A stretch of DNA of 64,000 nt from Undibacterium_A arcticum (GCF_042660705.1 NZ_JBHSUQ010000001.1), one strand, 5' to 3'; positions 27,104 to 36,790 are shown, counted from the stretch's first letter. Notes: generated by a model not told the origin, from the sequence alone. Translations and numbers: made by a program.

Positions 27104-28656
27104 TAGCGGGCGAAATTGATGAGGGCGAACGACGCTTCAGATCGCTTGCCGATGCGATTCCCCAAAACCTGTGGACAGCCAATCCGGATGGCAGGTACGA
27201 GTACGTCAACCAACGGTTCATCACCTATACCGGACTCACTTTGGAACAAATCCAAAGCGGGGATTTTCGGAGTCTAATATTCCACCCGGATGATTTGCAA
27301 GCTTTCCTCGATCGCAGGACGCGCGCATTAGAGAACGGTGAAGCTTATGAAGGTGAATACCGCTTGAAAAGGGCCTCCGATGGCACCTATCGATGGCATC
27401 TTGCCCGGGGAGTGCCGGTCAAAGACGCCAATGGACATATTGTCAACTGGGTCGGGACCAGCACCGATATCGAGGACCAAAAGCAGGCGGAGGCCGCAGC
27501 CGAAAGCGCGAACCGCGCGAAATCGGATTTCCTTTCCGGCATGAGCCATGAGCTGCGCAGTCCGCTGAATGCGATCCTCGGTTTCACGCAGCTGATGGCG
27601 TCCGATTCCCCGCCGCCGACGCCCTCCCAGCAGGCCAGCATCGACCAGATTCTCCGGGCCGGATGGCATCTGCTGGAGCTGATCAATGAAGTGCTCGATC
27701 TCGCAAAGATCGAGTCCGGCCAGGTGTCGCTGTCGCAGGAACCGGTGTCGCTGGCCGAAGTCACGCGCGAATGCCAAGAGATGATTGGGCCGCAGGCGCA
27801 ACAGCGGGGCATGCGCATGAGCTTTCCCCGGTTCGACCTCCCTTGCTTCGTCCATGGCGACCGGACCCGGGTCAAGCAGATCCTGATCAACCTGCTGTCC
27901 AACGCGATCAAATACAACCGCGCGCAGGGAACGGTCGAGGTGACGTGCAGCGCGCGCACCCCTGAACGCATGTGCGTCAGCGTCAGGGACACCGGCGCAG
28001 GATTACCGCCGGACAAGCTGGCGCAGCTGTTCCAGCCGTTCAATCGTCTCGGACAGGAAGCCGGCGCCGAGGAAGGCACCGGCATCGGCCTCGTGGTCGC
28101 CAAGCGGCTGGTCGAACTGATGGGGGGCGCGATCGGCGCAGAAAGTACCGTCGGCGCGGGAAGCGTGTTCTGGTTCGAACTACGCTCGACGGCCGCGCCA
28201 CAAGTGACGACTGGCGCAGCCGAACCCGCCGTGCTTGCCAAAGCGCAAGTTCGGAATGGCGCGTCGCCGCATACCTTGCTCTATGTCGAGGACAACCCGG
28301 CGAACCGGGAACTGGTCGAACAACTCATCGCGCGCCACACCGAGATGCGCCTGCTGACCGCGGTGAATGGGCAACTCGGCATCGCGCTGGCGCGCACCGC
28401 GCAGCCGGAGGTGATCGTGATGGACATCAATCTGCCTGACATCAGCGGCGTCGACGCCCTGAAAATCCTGCGCGCCGACCCGGCAACGGCGCATATCCCG
28501 GTCATTGCCCTCAGTGCCAATGCGATGCCACGCGACATCGAGAAGGGCATGCAGGCAGGATTCTTTCGCTACGTTACCAAGCCAATCAAGCTCGATGAGT
28601 TCATGGACGCGCTCAACGTGGCACTGGCATTCGCGAGGGTTAATCAGCGCCAATGA
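27061..28656 (+). CDS. hybrid sensor histidine kinase/response regulator (PAS-HisKA-HATPase-REC), copy 1
   Basis: 531 residues, no membrane segment. PAS/PAC about 24-140 (FRSLADAIPQNLWTANPDG, FHPDDLQ, WVGTSTDIEDQKQ); HisKA with phospho-acceptor H163 in SHELRSPLNA; HATPase with N-box LLSNAIKYN (279-286), DTGAG and GTGIGL; receiver domain about 405-525 with D455 (VIVMDINLPD) and a C-terminal KPIKLDEF. It should autophosphorylate on a cytoplasmic cue and pass phosphate to its own receiver. Copy 2 at 31662 is nearly identical after residue 130 but differs in the PAS domain, so the two should sense different signals and share an output. ATG 27061 lies within a transposase relic. Confidence 0.92.
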   Translation: MRKQHTNAPGKLPSLAGEIDEGERRFRSLADAIPQNLWTANPDGRYEYVNQRFITYTGLTLEQIQSGDFRSLIFHPDDLQAFLDRRTRALENGEAYEGEYRLKRASDGTYRWHLARGVPVKDANGHIVNWVGTSTDIEDQKQAEAAAESANRAKSDFLSGMSHELRSPLNAILGFTQLMASDSPPPTPSQQASIDQILRAGWHLLELINEVLDLAKIESGQVSLSQEPVSLAEVTRECQEMIGPQAQQRGMRMSFPRFDLPCFVHGDRTRVKQILINLLSNAIKYNRAQGTVEVTCSARTPERMCVSVRDTGAGLPPDKLAQLFQPFNRLGQEAGAEEGTGIGLVVAKRLVELMGGAIGAESTVGAGSVFWFELRSTAAPQVTTGAAEPAVLAKAQVRNGASPHTLLYVEDNPANRELVEQLIARHTEMRLLTAVNGQLGIALARTAQPEVIVMDINLPDISGVDALKILRADPATAHIPVIALSANAMPRDIEKGMQAGFFRYVTKPIKLDEFMDALNVALAFARVNQRQ

Positions 28657-28680
28657 GGCAGGAGGCATGCGGTGATCAGA

Positions 28681-28899
28681 AGATTTCCGCAGGCAGGTGA
28701 AGCTTGCTGATTTCCTCGGTAAGCATGCTGGGCTATGGTCCAGATGCGAGTGGGTGACGAATACGTGGTCGATGCGTTCCATTTCGTCGAGGACAAGATC
28801 ACCGACGCCCGTAGCGGGATCGAGCAGCACGTCGTCGAGCAGCATGGCGGTGGTGTGCAGGTTCGCACCGATTCCGCCTCTACACCCCAGAATTTTCAG
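28681..28899 (-). pseudogene. remnant of an MBL-fold cyclic-nucleotide phosphodiesterase-like gene
   Basis: The minus strand reads KILGCRGGIGANLHTTAMLL, then LLDPATGVGDLVLDEMERI and DHVFVTHSHLDH, the N-terminus of MBL-fold phosphodiesterases of the 3',5'-cyclic-nucleotide type, with the metal motif HSHLDH. No ATG precedes KILGC (the codon before is CTG), and after HSHLDH the protein is cut off; a short tail (LTEEISKLHLPAEIF, then stop) may be its own C-terminus left by an internal deletion. It lies between kinase copy 1 and the SulP gene, which has a cyclic-nucleotide-binding domain. The spacer 28900-29122 holds no other feature. Confidence 0.7.
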
Positions 28900-29122
28900 C
28901 TTCCTATAATGAACTATAAAAATGCTGTCAAATAAAATACGGTTATACGCGACGGCATGAAATTAAAAATCGCTTGCCTCAAGTCCTACAGACTCGCCCT
29001 GCTTTCGGCACGTGCATATCGGCGAACACGCTTCTGATGAATTCTCATTGATCAATCAATTAGTCACAGTGATTTTTGCCATATTTATGCAATAGTCAGG
29101 TAGTCCCTATTCTTCTCCTAGG

Positions 29123-31340
29123 TTGCGGATCACGGTGGATATTGCAAAGAACAATAAACTGGCAGGAGATATCTGGGGCGGTCTGGCGGCGATGCTGGTC
29201 GCGCTGCCTTCGGCGATCGCTTTCGGCGTCACCATCTATGCCTCGCTAGGCGGTTCCTATTCGGCCTACGGTGCCCTGACCGGCATACTTGGCGCCACAG
29301 CGCTCGGGCTGGTGGCGTCGGTCATGGGCGGCACCGACCGTCTGATCACCGCGCCGTGTGCGCCCGCCGCTGCCGTGTTGTCGGTCTTCGCCATCGAGCA
29401 GATCCACAATGGCACCCCCGACGAATCGGTGCTCCTGCAACTGACCGTTCTCGCCCTGGCGGCCGGAATGCTGCAACTGATCTTCGGCCTGATCGGCCTC
29501 GGGCGCCTGATCAAGTACATGCCCTATCCGGTGGTCAGCGGTTACCTCTCGGGTGTCGGCCTGATCATCATCGGCAGTCAGGTGCCGAAACTCCTCGGCA
29601 CGCCCGTTGGCGCCTCACTCTGGCAGGCCCTGTCCGAGCCAGTGCTCTGGCAGTGGCAAGCTTGCGTCGTCGGCGCCGTGACCACCCTGGCCATGGTGCT
29701 GGCGCCACGCCTGACCAAGCGCGTGCCGGCATCGATTCTGGCCCTGCTCATTGGTGTTCTGAGCTACTTTGGCCTCTCTCTCGCCGATGGCGCGCTGCTG
29801 CAGTTCACCGGCAATACACTGGTAGTCGGACCGATAGCGGTAGGTGGGGGCGCCGGACACGGCTTTATCGATGGCTTCCTCGGCCGCTGGCAGGGTATGA
29901 AGCAGCTTGATCTGGAACAGGCTAAAGACCTGATCATGCCGGCCTTGACGCTGGCCGTCCTGCTCTCCGTCGACACACTGAAGACTTGCGTCGTCCTCGA
30001 CGCACTGACGCACAGCCGCCACAACTCGAACCGGGAACTCATCGGACAAGGCCTTGGCAACCTTGCCTCGGGCATCGTCGGCGGCTTGCCCGGCTCAGGG
30101 ACCACGGGAGCAACCATGGTGAACATGTCGAGTGGCGCGCAAAGCCGCTTATCCGGCGTGTTCGAGGGCATCCTGGCGCTGGTCGTTTTCCTCGTCCTCG
30201 GCAAGATGATAGCCTGGCTGCCCGTCTCCGCTCTAGCAGCGATCCTGGTCGTCATCGGCGTGCGCATGATCGACCGCAGCAGCCTGGATCTCATCAAGTC
30301 GCGCTCGACCATGCTCGACTTTGCCGTCATCGTCGCCGTCATCGGCGTCACCCTGATGGTCAGCTTGATCGCCGCTGCTGGCATCGGCATTGTCCTCGCG
30401 ATCATCCTGTTCATCCGCGAACAAATCGGCGGTAGCATCGTCCGACGCAAGAGTTACGGCAACCAGACCTTCTCCAAGAAGATCCGCCTCCAACAGGAGA
30501 TGCTGATCCTCGAACAGCGTGGCGCCCAGGCCGTGATCTTGGAACTGCAGGGCAGCCTGTTTCGGCACGACCGACCAACTCTATACCACCCTCGAAACCG
30601 AACTCAAGATTCGCACCTACGTTATCCTCGACATGCGCCGCGTTCAGTCGGTGGACGTCACCGCCGCCCACATGCTCAAGCAGATCAAGGACATGCTGAC
30701 CGAACGCGACGGCTTCCTGATTTTCAGCCGGTTGCCCCAGAACCTGCCCAACGGCCAAGACTTGCAGCAGTACTTCGACCAGGTCGGTCTGATCCACGCC
30801 GATAGCCAGGTCAGCGTATTTGGCGATCTCGACGAGGCGGTCGAGTGGGTCGAGGATCGCATCATCGAGCAGGCAGCACTACATCGTGAGAACGCAAAAC
30901 CGCTGGAACTGCACGAAATCGACCTGTTCAAGGGATGCCAGGAAGAGGCGCTGGTGGCATTGGAAGCCTGCATGGAGAAGCGCAGCATCAAGGCCGGCAA
31001 AAGGATCTTCACTAGAGGCGAAAGCGGCGACGAACTGTTCCTGATCCGGTGTGGTGACGTGCGCATCATGCTGCCGCTCAATGACCGGCAAGGCATCCAT
31101 CTCAGCACCTTTGACCGCGGCAACTTCTTCGGTGAAATGGCATTTCTCGATGGCGCACCACGTTCCGCCGACGCCATCGCCTTCACCGATGTCGATCTCT
31201 TTGCGCTCCCGCGCAAGAACTTCGACATGCTCGCCGACCAGCACAAGATGGTCGCCACCAAGCTACTCGAAGGCCTCGCCCGTGTGCTTGCCACCCGCCT
31301 GCGTTACGCCAACGCGGCGATGCGGGCACTGGAAACCTAG
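29123..31340 (+). CDS. SulP-family anion transporter with STAS and cyclic-nucleotide-binding domains (frameshifted)
   Basis: Restored length is about 740 aa. Residues about 15-435 form the SulP membrane domain (GGLAAMLVALPSAIAFGVTI, MGGTDRLITAPCAPAAAVL, LPGSGTTGATMVNMSSGAQS). A STAS domain follows (VILELQGSLF, then VILDMRRVQSVDVTAAHMLK), and a C-terminal CRP-like domain with the phosphate-binding cassette FGEMAFLDGAPRSA. The frame breaks at 30560-30562 (three T where five restore SLFFGTTDQLY). This architecture implies sulfate, bicarbonate or similar anion transport gated by cAMP or cGMP. Start is TTG 29123 or GTG 29135. Confidence 0.88.
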
Positions 31341-31370
31341 CCCATTCCATTAGAGCCACAGCAGGCAACT

Positions 31371-31705
31371 TGTTTCACGTCAGCAAACTGTCCCTGCAGA
31401 AATGGTTTTGGGCCATCTGTCTGATGGCCTCGGACCAGCGCGCCTATCCGCTTTGCGCTTGTCCTGGCAGCTTGACGTGTCCTGGATCACCGCACACACT
31501 ATGCTGTACAAGATCCGGTGATCGGTGATCGGTGAACGGGATGAACAATGCCGTTTGCGGGGGTGGTGGAACTGGACGGCGCCTTGGTCGGCGGGCCTCC
31601 GCCCGGATAGCGTGGGCACGTGCCAAAACAGGTGTATTTGCGCTTATTCAAGTAGGCGAACATGCGAAAACAACATACCAATGCCCCGGGGAAATTGCCC
31701 TCCTT
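31371..31705 (+). pseudogene. IS1595-type transposase relic, copy 2
   Basis: Same order as copy 1: LSALRLSWQLDVSWITAHTM and LYKIR, then IGERDEQCRLRG, VVELDGALVGGPPPG and ALIQVGEHAKTTYQCPG in shifting frames. It differs from copy 1 by point changes, small indels and one extra TGATCGG unit, and likewise runs into the start of a histidine kinase. Confidence 0.72.
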
Positions 31706-33257
31706 AGAGGGCGAAATTGATGAGGGCGAACGACGCTTTAGATCGCTGGCAGATGCGATGCCCCAAATGGTGTGGATAACCAAGCCGGATAGCTCGATCG
31801 AGTATCACAATCAACGCTGGATCACCTATTCCGGACTCACTTTGGAGCAAATCCAAAAGGAGCATTGGTGGAGCCTGGTATTCCACCCGGATGATTTGCA
31901 AACTGTCATAGATCGCTGGACGAGTGCATTGCATAGCGGTGAAGCTTTTGAACTTGAATATCGCATGAAGAGAGCGTCCGATGGCGTCTATCGATGGCAG
32001 CTTGGCCGCGCCATACCTGTTAAGGACGCCAATGGACATATCGTCAAATGGGTGGGCACCGCTACCGACATCGAGGACCAAAAGCAGGCGCAGGCCGCAG
32101 CCGAAAGCGCGAACCGCGCGAAATCGGATTTCCTTTCCGGCATGAGCCATGAGCTGCGCAGCCCGCTCAATGCGATCCTCGGTTTCACGCAGCTGATGGC
32201 GTCCGATTCCCCGCCGCCGACGCCCTCCCAGCAGGCCAGCATCGACCAGATTCTCCGGGCCGGATGGCATCTGCTGGAGCTGATCAATGAAGTGCTCGAT
32301 CTCGCAAAGATCGAGTCCGGCCAGGTGTCGCTGTCGCAGGAACCGGTGTCGCTGGCCGAAGTCATGCGCGAATGCCAAGGGATGATTGAGCCGCAGGCGC
32401 AACAGCGGGGCATGCGCATGAGCTTTCCCCGGTTCGACCTCCCTTGCTTCGTCCATGGCGACCGGACCCGGGTCAAGCAGATCCTGATCAACCTGCTGTC
32501 CAACGCGATCAAATACAACCGCGCGCAGGGAACGGTCGAGGTGACGTGCAGCGCGCGCACCCCTGAACGCATGTGCGTCAGCGTCAGGGACACCGGCGCA
32601 GGATTACCGCCGGACAAGCTGGCGCAGCTGTTCCAACCGTTCAATCGTCTCGGACAGGAAGCCGGCGCCGAGGAAGGCACCGGCATCGGCCTCGTGGTCG
32701 CCAAGCGGCTGGTCGAACTGATGGGGGGCGCGATCGGCGCAGAAAGTACCGTCGGCGCGGGAAGCGTGTTCTGGTTCGAACTACGCTCGACGGCCGCGCC
32801 ACAAGTGACGACTGGCGCAGCCGAACCCGCCGTGCTTGCCAAAGCGCAAGTTCGGAATGGCGCGTCGCCGCATACCTTGCTCTATGTCGAGGACAACCCG
32901 GCGAACCGGGAACTGGTCGAACAACTCATCGCGCGCCACACCGAGCTGCGCCTGCTGACCGCGGTGAATGGGCAGCTCGGCATCGCGCTGGCGCGCACCG
33001 CGCAGCCGGAGGTGATCGTGATGGACATCAATCTGCCGGACATCAGCGGCGTTGACGCCCTGAAAATCCTGCGCGACGACCCGGCTACGGCGCACATCCC
33101 GGTCATCGCCCTCAGTGCCAATGCGATGCCACGCGACATCGAGAAGGGCATGCAGGCAGGATTCTTCCGCTATGTGACCAAGCCAATCAAGCTCGATGAG
33201 TTCATGGACGCGCTGAACGTGGCACTGGCATTCGCGAGGGTTAATCGGCGCCAATGA
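31662..33257 (+). CDS. hybrid sensor histidine kinase/response regulator, copy 2
   Basis: 531 residues with the same domains as copy 1. From residue 131 to the end (HisKA with H163, HATPase, REC with D455) the two proteins differ at only a handful of positions, whereas residues 35-130, the PAS sensor, differ at roughly 40 percent of sites (here DAMPQMVWITKPDSSIEYHN). The gene is 15 bases upstream of the adenylate cyclase gene, in the same direction, and so is its likely partner. The first eight bases of that cyclase gene are also found after copy 1, marking the end of the duplicated block. Confidence 0.93.
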   Translation: MRKQHTNAPGKLPSLEGEIDEGERRFRSLADAMPQMVWITKPDSSIEYHNQRWITYSGLTLEQIQKEHWWSLVFHPDDLQTVIDRWTSALHSGEAFELEYRMKRASDGVYRWQLGRAIPVKDANGHIVKWVGTATDIEDQKQAQAAAESANRAKSDFLSGMSHELRSPLNAILGFTQLMASDSPPPTPSQQASIDQILRAGWHLLELINEVLDLAKIESGQVSLSQEPVSLAEVMRECQGMIEPQAQQRGMRMSFPRFDLPCFVHGDRTRVKQILINLLSNAIKYNRAQGTVEVTCSARTPERMCVSVRDTGAGLPPDKLAQLFQPFNRLGQEAGAEEGTGIGLVVAKRLVELMGGAIGAESTVGAGSVFWFELRSTAAPQVTTGAAEPAVLAKAQVRNGASPHTLLYVEDNPANRELVEQLIARHTELRLLTAVNGQLGIALARTAQPEVIVMDINLPDISGVDALKILRDDPATAHIPVIALSANAMPRDIEKGMQAGFFRYVTKPIKLDEFMDALNVALAFARVNRRQ

Positions 33258-33272
33258 GGCAGGAAGCATGCG

Positions 33273-34460
33273 ATGATCAGTTCATCCGACCTACTTGACG
33301 CCAACGTCCTTGTCGTTGACGACATGGAAGCAAATGTCCTGCTGCTCGAGCGGATGCTGCGCGGTGCCGGCTACACTTCTATCACGTCGACGATGGATCC
33401 GCATGGGGTCTGCGCGCTGCACCGAAAAAACCGCTACGACCTGATCCTGCTCGATCTGCAGATGCCCGGCATGGATGGATTCGAGGTGATGGAGGGCTTG
33501 AAGGAAATCGAAACGGGCGGCTACCTTCCGGTCCTCGTGATCACCGCCCAACCGGGTCACAAGCTGCGCGCGCTGCAAGCCGGCGCGAAGGATTTCGTCA
33601 GCAAACCATTTGATCTGGCCGAGGTGCTGATGCGCGTTCGCAACATGCTGGAAGTGCGCCTGTTGCACAAAGAATCGCTGAATTACAGCAAAGTGCTGGA
33701 GCAGACGTTGCGGCAAGTGGAGGCAAGCCGTGAGCTGATCCGTCGTCAGGGCGACGAGCTCAAGGGCCTGTACGACAAGATCGTGGCGGAGCAGAAGGTG
33801 TCGGAGCGGCTGCTGCTCAACCTGCTGCCCTCTCCCATTGCCGAGCGCTTGAAGGCGCGCCCCGACCTCAGCGCTGATGGCATCCCGGAGGCCATCGCCG
33901 ACAGCTTCCCGGAGGTGACGGTGCTATTCGCGGATATCGTCGAGTTCACCAGGGTGTCCGCGGGTATGAGCCCGGAGCGGCTGGTGGCGATGCTCAATGA
34001 AATCTTCACCGACTTTGACAGCATTGCGGACCACCGCGGCCTCGAGAAGATCAAGACCATTGGCGATGCCTACATGGCTGCCGCAGGACTGCCGGTGCCG
34101 GCGCCCGATCACGCAGTGCGGGCGGCCCACATGGCGCTGGATATGCTCGACGCGCTGGACCGCTTCAATGCGCGCAACGGCTACCGCTTGCAGTTGCGCA
34201 TTGGCATCAACAGCGGCGCGGTGGTGGCCGGCGTCATCGGCAAGCGCAAGTTCATCTATGACTTGTGGGGAGACGCGGTGAACACCGCCAGCCGGATGGA
34301 ATCCCATGGCGTGGCCGGACGCGTGCAGGTGACGGAGGCCACCCGACGGCGGCTGGCGGAGCCGTTCCTGTTCGAGGAGCGCGGCATCATCGACGCCAAG
34401 GGTATGGGCGCGCTGCATACCTGGTTCCTGACCGGCAGAAGCGGCGCGCCGTCCGCATGA
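33273..34460 (+). CDS. response regulator with class III adenylate cyclase output domain
   Basis: 395 residues. Receiver domain 12-128 with D16/D17, phosphorylation site D61 (LLDLQMPGMDG) and K111 (FVSKPFD); a coiled linker about 130-185; cyclase homology domain about 210-385. Metal-binding Asp are D221 (LFADIVEFT) and D265 (KTIGDAYM); K259 and D330 (FIYDLWGD) are the adenine-selecting pair, and N337/R341 the transition-state residues. It therefore should make cAMP from ATP, switched by phosphorylation, probably from the hybrid kinase just upstream. The nearby SulP protein can bind the product. Intact frame. Confidence 0.93.
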   Translation: MISSSDLLDANVLVVDDMEANVLLLERMLRGAGYTSITSTMDPHGVCALHRKNRYDLILLDLQMPGMDGFEVMEGLKEIETGGYLPVLVITAQPGHKLRALQAGAKDFVSKPFDLAEVLMRVRNMLEVRLLHKESLNYSKVLEQTLRQVEASRELIRRQGDELKGLYDKIVAEQKVSERLLLNLLPSPIAERLKARPDLSADGIPEAIADSFPEVTVLFADIVEFTRVSAGMSPERLVAMLNEIFTDFDSIADHRGLEKIKTIGDAYMAAAGLPVPAPDHAVRAAHMALDMLDALDRFNARNGYRLQLRIGINSGAVVAGVIGKRKFIYDLWGDAVNTASRMESHGVAGRVQVTEATRRRLAEPFLFEERGIIDAKGMGALHTWFLTGRSGAPSA

Positions 34461-34540
34461 TGCCCGGCCCCAAGACAACGGTCGAGCGCGCAGAAGCCGA
34501 TCGCGCTCGCGTTGCAAGGCGGCGCGCATGGCGCGTTCGC

Positions 34541-34668
34541 CTGATGCTCGAAGCGGCATTCGAAGTTATGCAGGGTCTGGCCCAGATGCCAGTCCGAGGA
34601 GTGAATGAAGCGCAAGGTGATGTCCTTTGGTCCGCGTTTGGATGACGGAATGTGGTGATATATTGGTC
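34541..34668 (-). pseudogene. direct copy of the sbcD 5' end and upstream region
   Basis: Minus strand from ATG 34615 reads MRFIHSSDWHLGQTLHNFEC, then RFEHQ, matching the sbcD N-terminus, then diverges. The match also covers about 50 bases upstream of the ATG (GGTGATGTCCTTT..., GGAATGTGGTGATATATTGG). Together with the true sbcD start (26394-26520) it brackets the 8-kb signalling block as direct repeats of about 125 bases. Confidence 0.85.
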
Positions 34669-34688
34669 TAATTTAACTGATACAAATT

Positions 34689-34740
34689 AAGCAAAGCGCT
34701 TAAGCAAAGCGCTTAAGCAAAACGCTTAAGCAAAACGCCT
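34689..34740 (+). repeat. four tandem 13-bp repeats upstream of yajD
   Basis: Units AAGCAAAGCGCTT, AAGCAAAGCGCTT, AAGCAAAACGCTT and AAGCAAAACGCCT. Each contains an AAGCGCTT or related palindrome; the block ends 28 bases before the yajD start and could affect its expression or copy number. Confidence 0.85.
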
Positions 34741-34768
34741 TTCAGTAGGCTAGTCCAGAGGAAGAACC

Positions 34769-35143
34769 ATGTTGCAGAAAAAACCGGATAGCGCCAGGCT
34801 GGACAAGATCGTGGCCGATGCCCGCCGTAGCGCAGACCTGCGCGAGCAGGGTTACCGCGAGCGGGCGCTCAAAATGTATCCCTGGATTTGCGGCCGCTGC
34901 ATGCGGGAGTTCACCCGTGACAACCTGTCACAATTGACGGTGCATCACCGCAACCACAATCACAACGACAATCCAGCCGACGGCAGCAACTGGGAGTTGC
35001 TCTGCCTGTACTGCCACGACAACGAACACTCGCGTTATCTGGAGGCGGATCAGCAGGGCACGTCGGGACACGGCAGCAGCGTGGCCGCCGCAACCCACAA
35101 CCCTTTTGCGGCCTTGTCTTCCCTGATCAAGAAGAAGCCTTAA
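34769..35143 (+). CDS. yajD: YajD family HNH nuclease
   Basis: 124 residues. Zinc-binding cysteine pairs CGRC and CLYC frame the HNH site, with LTVHHRNHNHNDNPADGSNW and LLCLYCHDNEHSRY, which is the YajD pattern. The N-terminus (LDKIVADARRSADLREQGYR) is the helical region usual for the family. The enzyme is a predicted cytoplasmic DNA endonuclease of unknown physiological role. The ATG at 34769 follows GAGGAAGAACC. A Gly/Ser/Ala-rich tail ends in lysines. Intact, single gene. Confidence 0.9.
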   Translation: MLQKKPDSARLDKIVADARRSADLREQGYRERALKMYPWICGRCMREFTRDNLSQLTVHHRNHNHNDNPADGSNWELLCLYCHDNEHSRYLEADQQGTSGHGSSVAAATHNPFAALSSLIKKKP

Positions 35144-35406
35144 TTCAACCATCGGCCAGATCGGTATGGCCGAAGCCTTGTTCATCATCGCGCGGGGAAA
35201 TCAACAGCGGCGTGATTTTCAGGAATGCGATGCATTGCCTGCGGCCCCAGGCTGGCCGGATTTGTCCTGATCGGGGTGCCATTTGGAGCGATTGCGCATA
35301 GCGGTTGAAGAAATCCAAGTGCTACTATACTGGGGACGTACCAACGGCTGCAATGTCATTTAATCGACCATGCAGCGTTCAAAATTTCAACGATGGAGCA
35401 AGTGCC

Positions 35407-35516
35407 ATGAGCAAAAGTCAAGACGCGAAGAAACCACCAAGAAGGAACCCGCCAAAACATTGAAGGAGAAAAAGGCCGACAAGAAGGTGAAGAAGGAGGC
35501 AATGAAGCGTCAATGA
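35407..35516 (+). CDS. small Lys-rich protein, about 37 aa (frameshifted)
   Basis: ATG 35407 with GGAG upstream opens MSKSQDAKK; one missing A at 35431-35433 takes the frame to an early stop. Restored, it reads TTKKEPAKTLKEKKADKK and ends VKKEAMKRQ with TGA 35514-35516. About half the residues are Lys. Such tiny basic proteins recur in Burkholderiales; function unknown. Too short for firm support. Confidence 0.55.
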
Positions 35517-35773
35517 TTCAGTGAATTGCCGAGGATGCGGTGTTGCAGCCTCGCGTATGAAACGCGACCCTCACACGCGCTGTCCCGAAGCCGCAGCACA
35601 GCCGGACAGAATGCATCGCCCGTACCATTATCGGACGCGCCGTGCTGACCTAGCAGACTGCTCCCAGCCACGATAGCGGCAAACAAGAGGCCGAACAAAA
35701 AACATAGTGCAATGCCGATTCCGAACTGGAAAGCGGCGCTGAATCGGTTCACCATCATGCTCGATGAGCGCAT
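35510..35773 (-). CDS. possible small membrane protein
   Basis: 87 residues with one clear hydrophobic segment (FGIGIALCFLFGLLFAAIVA, about 17-36) followed by a polar tail. Start could be ATG 35773 or the ATG pair at MMVNRF. No ribosome-binding site stands out, and it overlaps the end of the convergent Lys-rich gene by seven bases. Plausible but not secure. Confidence 0.4.
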   Translation of the reverse strand: MRSSSMMVNRFSAAFQFGIGIALCFLFGLLFAAIVAGSSLLGQHGASDNGTGDAFCPAVLRLRDSACEGRVSYARLQHRILGNSLNH

Positions 35774-36176
35774 GCCGCAGCATTAAACGATACCCCGATT
35801 ACACAAAACTCAGGACCTCCTCGCTGCTTGCGGCATGGAGCCGGCTCCCGGCCGTTGGCTCAATCGCTACTTCGAGTCGATTGCAGCCGTTCATTCCTGA
35901 CACCATCTGTCAGCTTAAGTCTGAGCTGGTACAGCCAAGCACTACGTTTCTTTACCCCGTTTGTGTGAACCGGCAGCGCTGCCGATAGCAAAATGATTGC
36001 ATTTCATTCGTTTGATCTATGCCATATTGTCGCCAGTTATTTGTTTCATGGAGGCATTTTGCAGGCCAGATAAGATCTGGATCCGAATATTTGAGGCTGC
36101 TCCGTGATTCTTGCCTGAATGGATTGCGGATTATCGCTTTCATCCAGGGCTTAATAAACGGTCACATGGACACCAT
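35774..36176. other. intergenic region, nothing recognised
   Basis: No frame here has a start signal, domain or repeat that I can support. Confidence 0.5.
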
Positions 36177-36757
36177 ATGAAGCTGATGCGGCGTTGCGTT
36201 CTGAAAAATGCTCTATCGCAGGCGTTTTCTTATTGCTGTCCGGGTGTGCTGACCTGTTGCCGCATTCCAAGGAGGATATGCGAACTCCATGGCACAGTTA
36301 TTCAGATGCACAAGCCATGTTTGACAGCATTGTTCCCTACACAACTACGACGGCGGAATTGAAAACGTCAGGCATCGACCCGGAAAAAACACCAAACGTC
36401 GCCATCTTGAGCCACGCCGACTTGCTGCGCAAGATTGTCGCCGGCTCTTCCATCGATGTGCGTTTGCTGGATCCGGAATTGCAAAGCTGCCTGATGGAAA
36501 CCAAATCTTGCGTCGCCTATGAGATAGAGCAGACGCATCTGGACCGCAAGCGTTTTGGCAATTTTTGGCTGGATTTCCTGAGTTTCCACCGCCGCGTGGA
36601 TATTTCCGGATGGCAGTTCGATGCAATCGTCGTGGTCAGGAATACGCGCGTGATATACAAACTGTGGAGCGGCAAGCCGAATATCCAGCAATTTGTGGAT
36701 GAACGTAACCCTCTGGGGCCGCTACAGGGCTTGGGTGGTTCTTTGTTGCGACGCTAG
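36177..36757 (+). CDS. hypothetical lipoprotein (frameshift in signal peptide)
   Basis: ATG 36177 opens MKLMRRCVLKNALSQAF; restoring one T in the run at 36225-36228 joins it to FLLLSGCADLLPHSKEDM, a lipobox LSGC. The open frame as given begins only at TTG 36194, which has no good signal. The mature part (about 165 aa) holds TTAELKTSGIDPEKTPNVAI and LLRKIVAGSSIDVRLLDPEL, a pattern of outer-membrane lipoproteins of unknown function, then AYEIEQTHLDRKRFGNFWLD. No partner gene is apparent. Confidence 0.72.
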
Positions 36758-36790
36758 AATCTGCTCCAGGGTTCCCGGTTGAGCGCGAAA

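Noticed and set aside
27387..28241. Minus-strand frames inside both histidine kinases (284 codons each)
   Set aside because: They are duplicated only because the kinases are; composition is that of an antisense shadow.
35305..35331. Possible promoter TTGAAG-N15-TATACT before the Lys-rich gene
   Set aside because: The spacer is two bases short of the usual range, so I did not call it.
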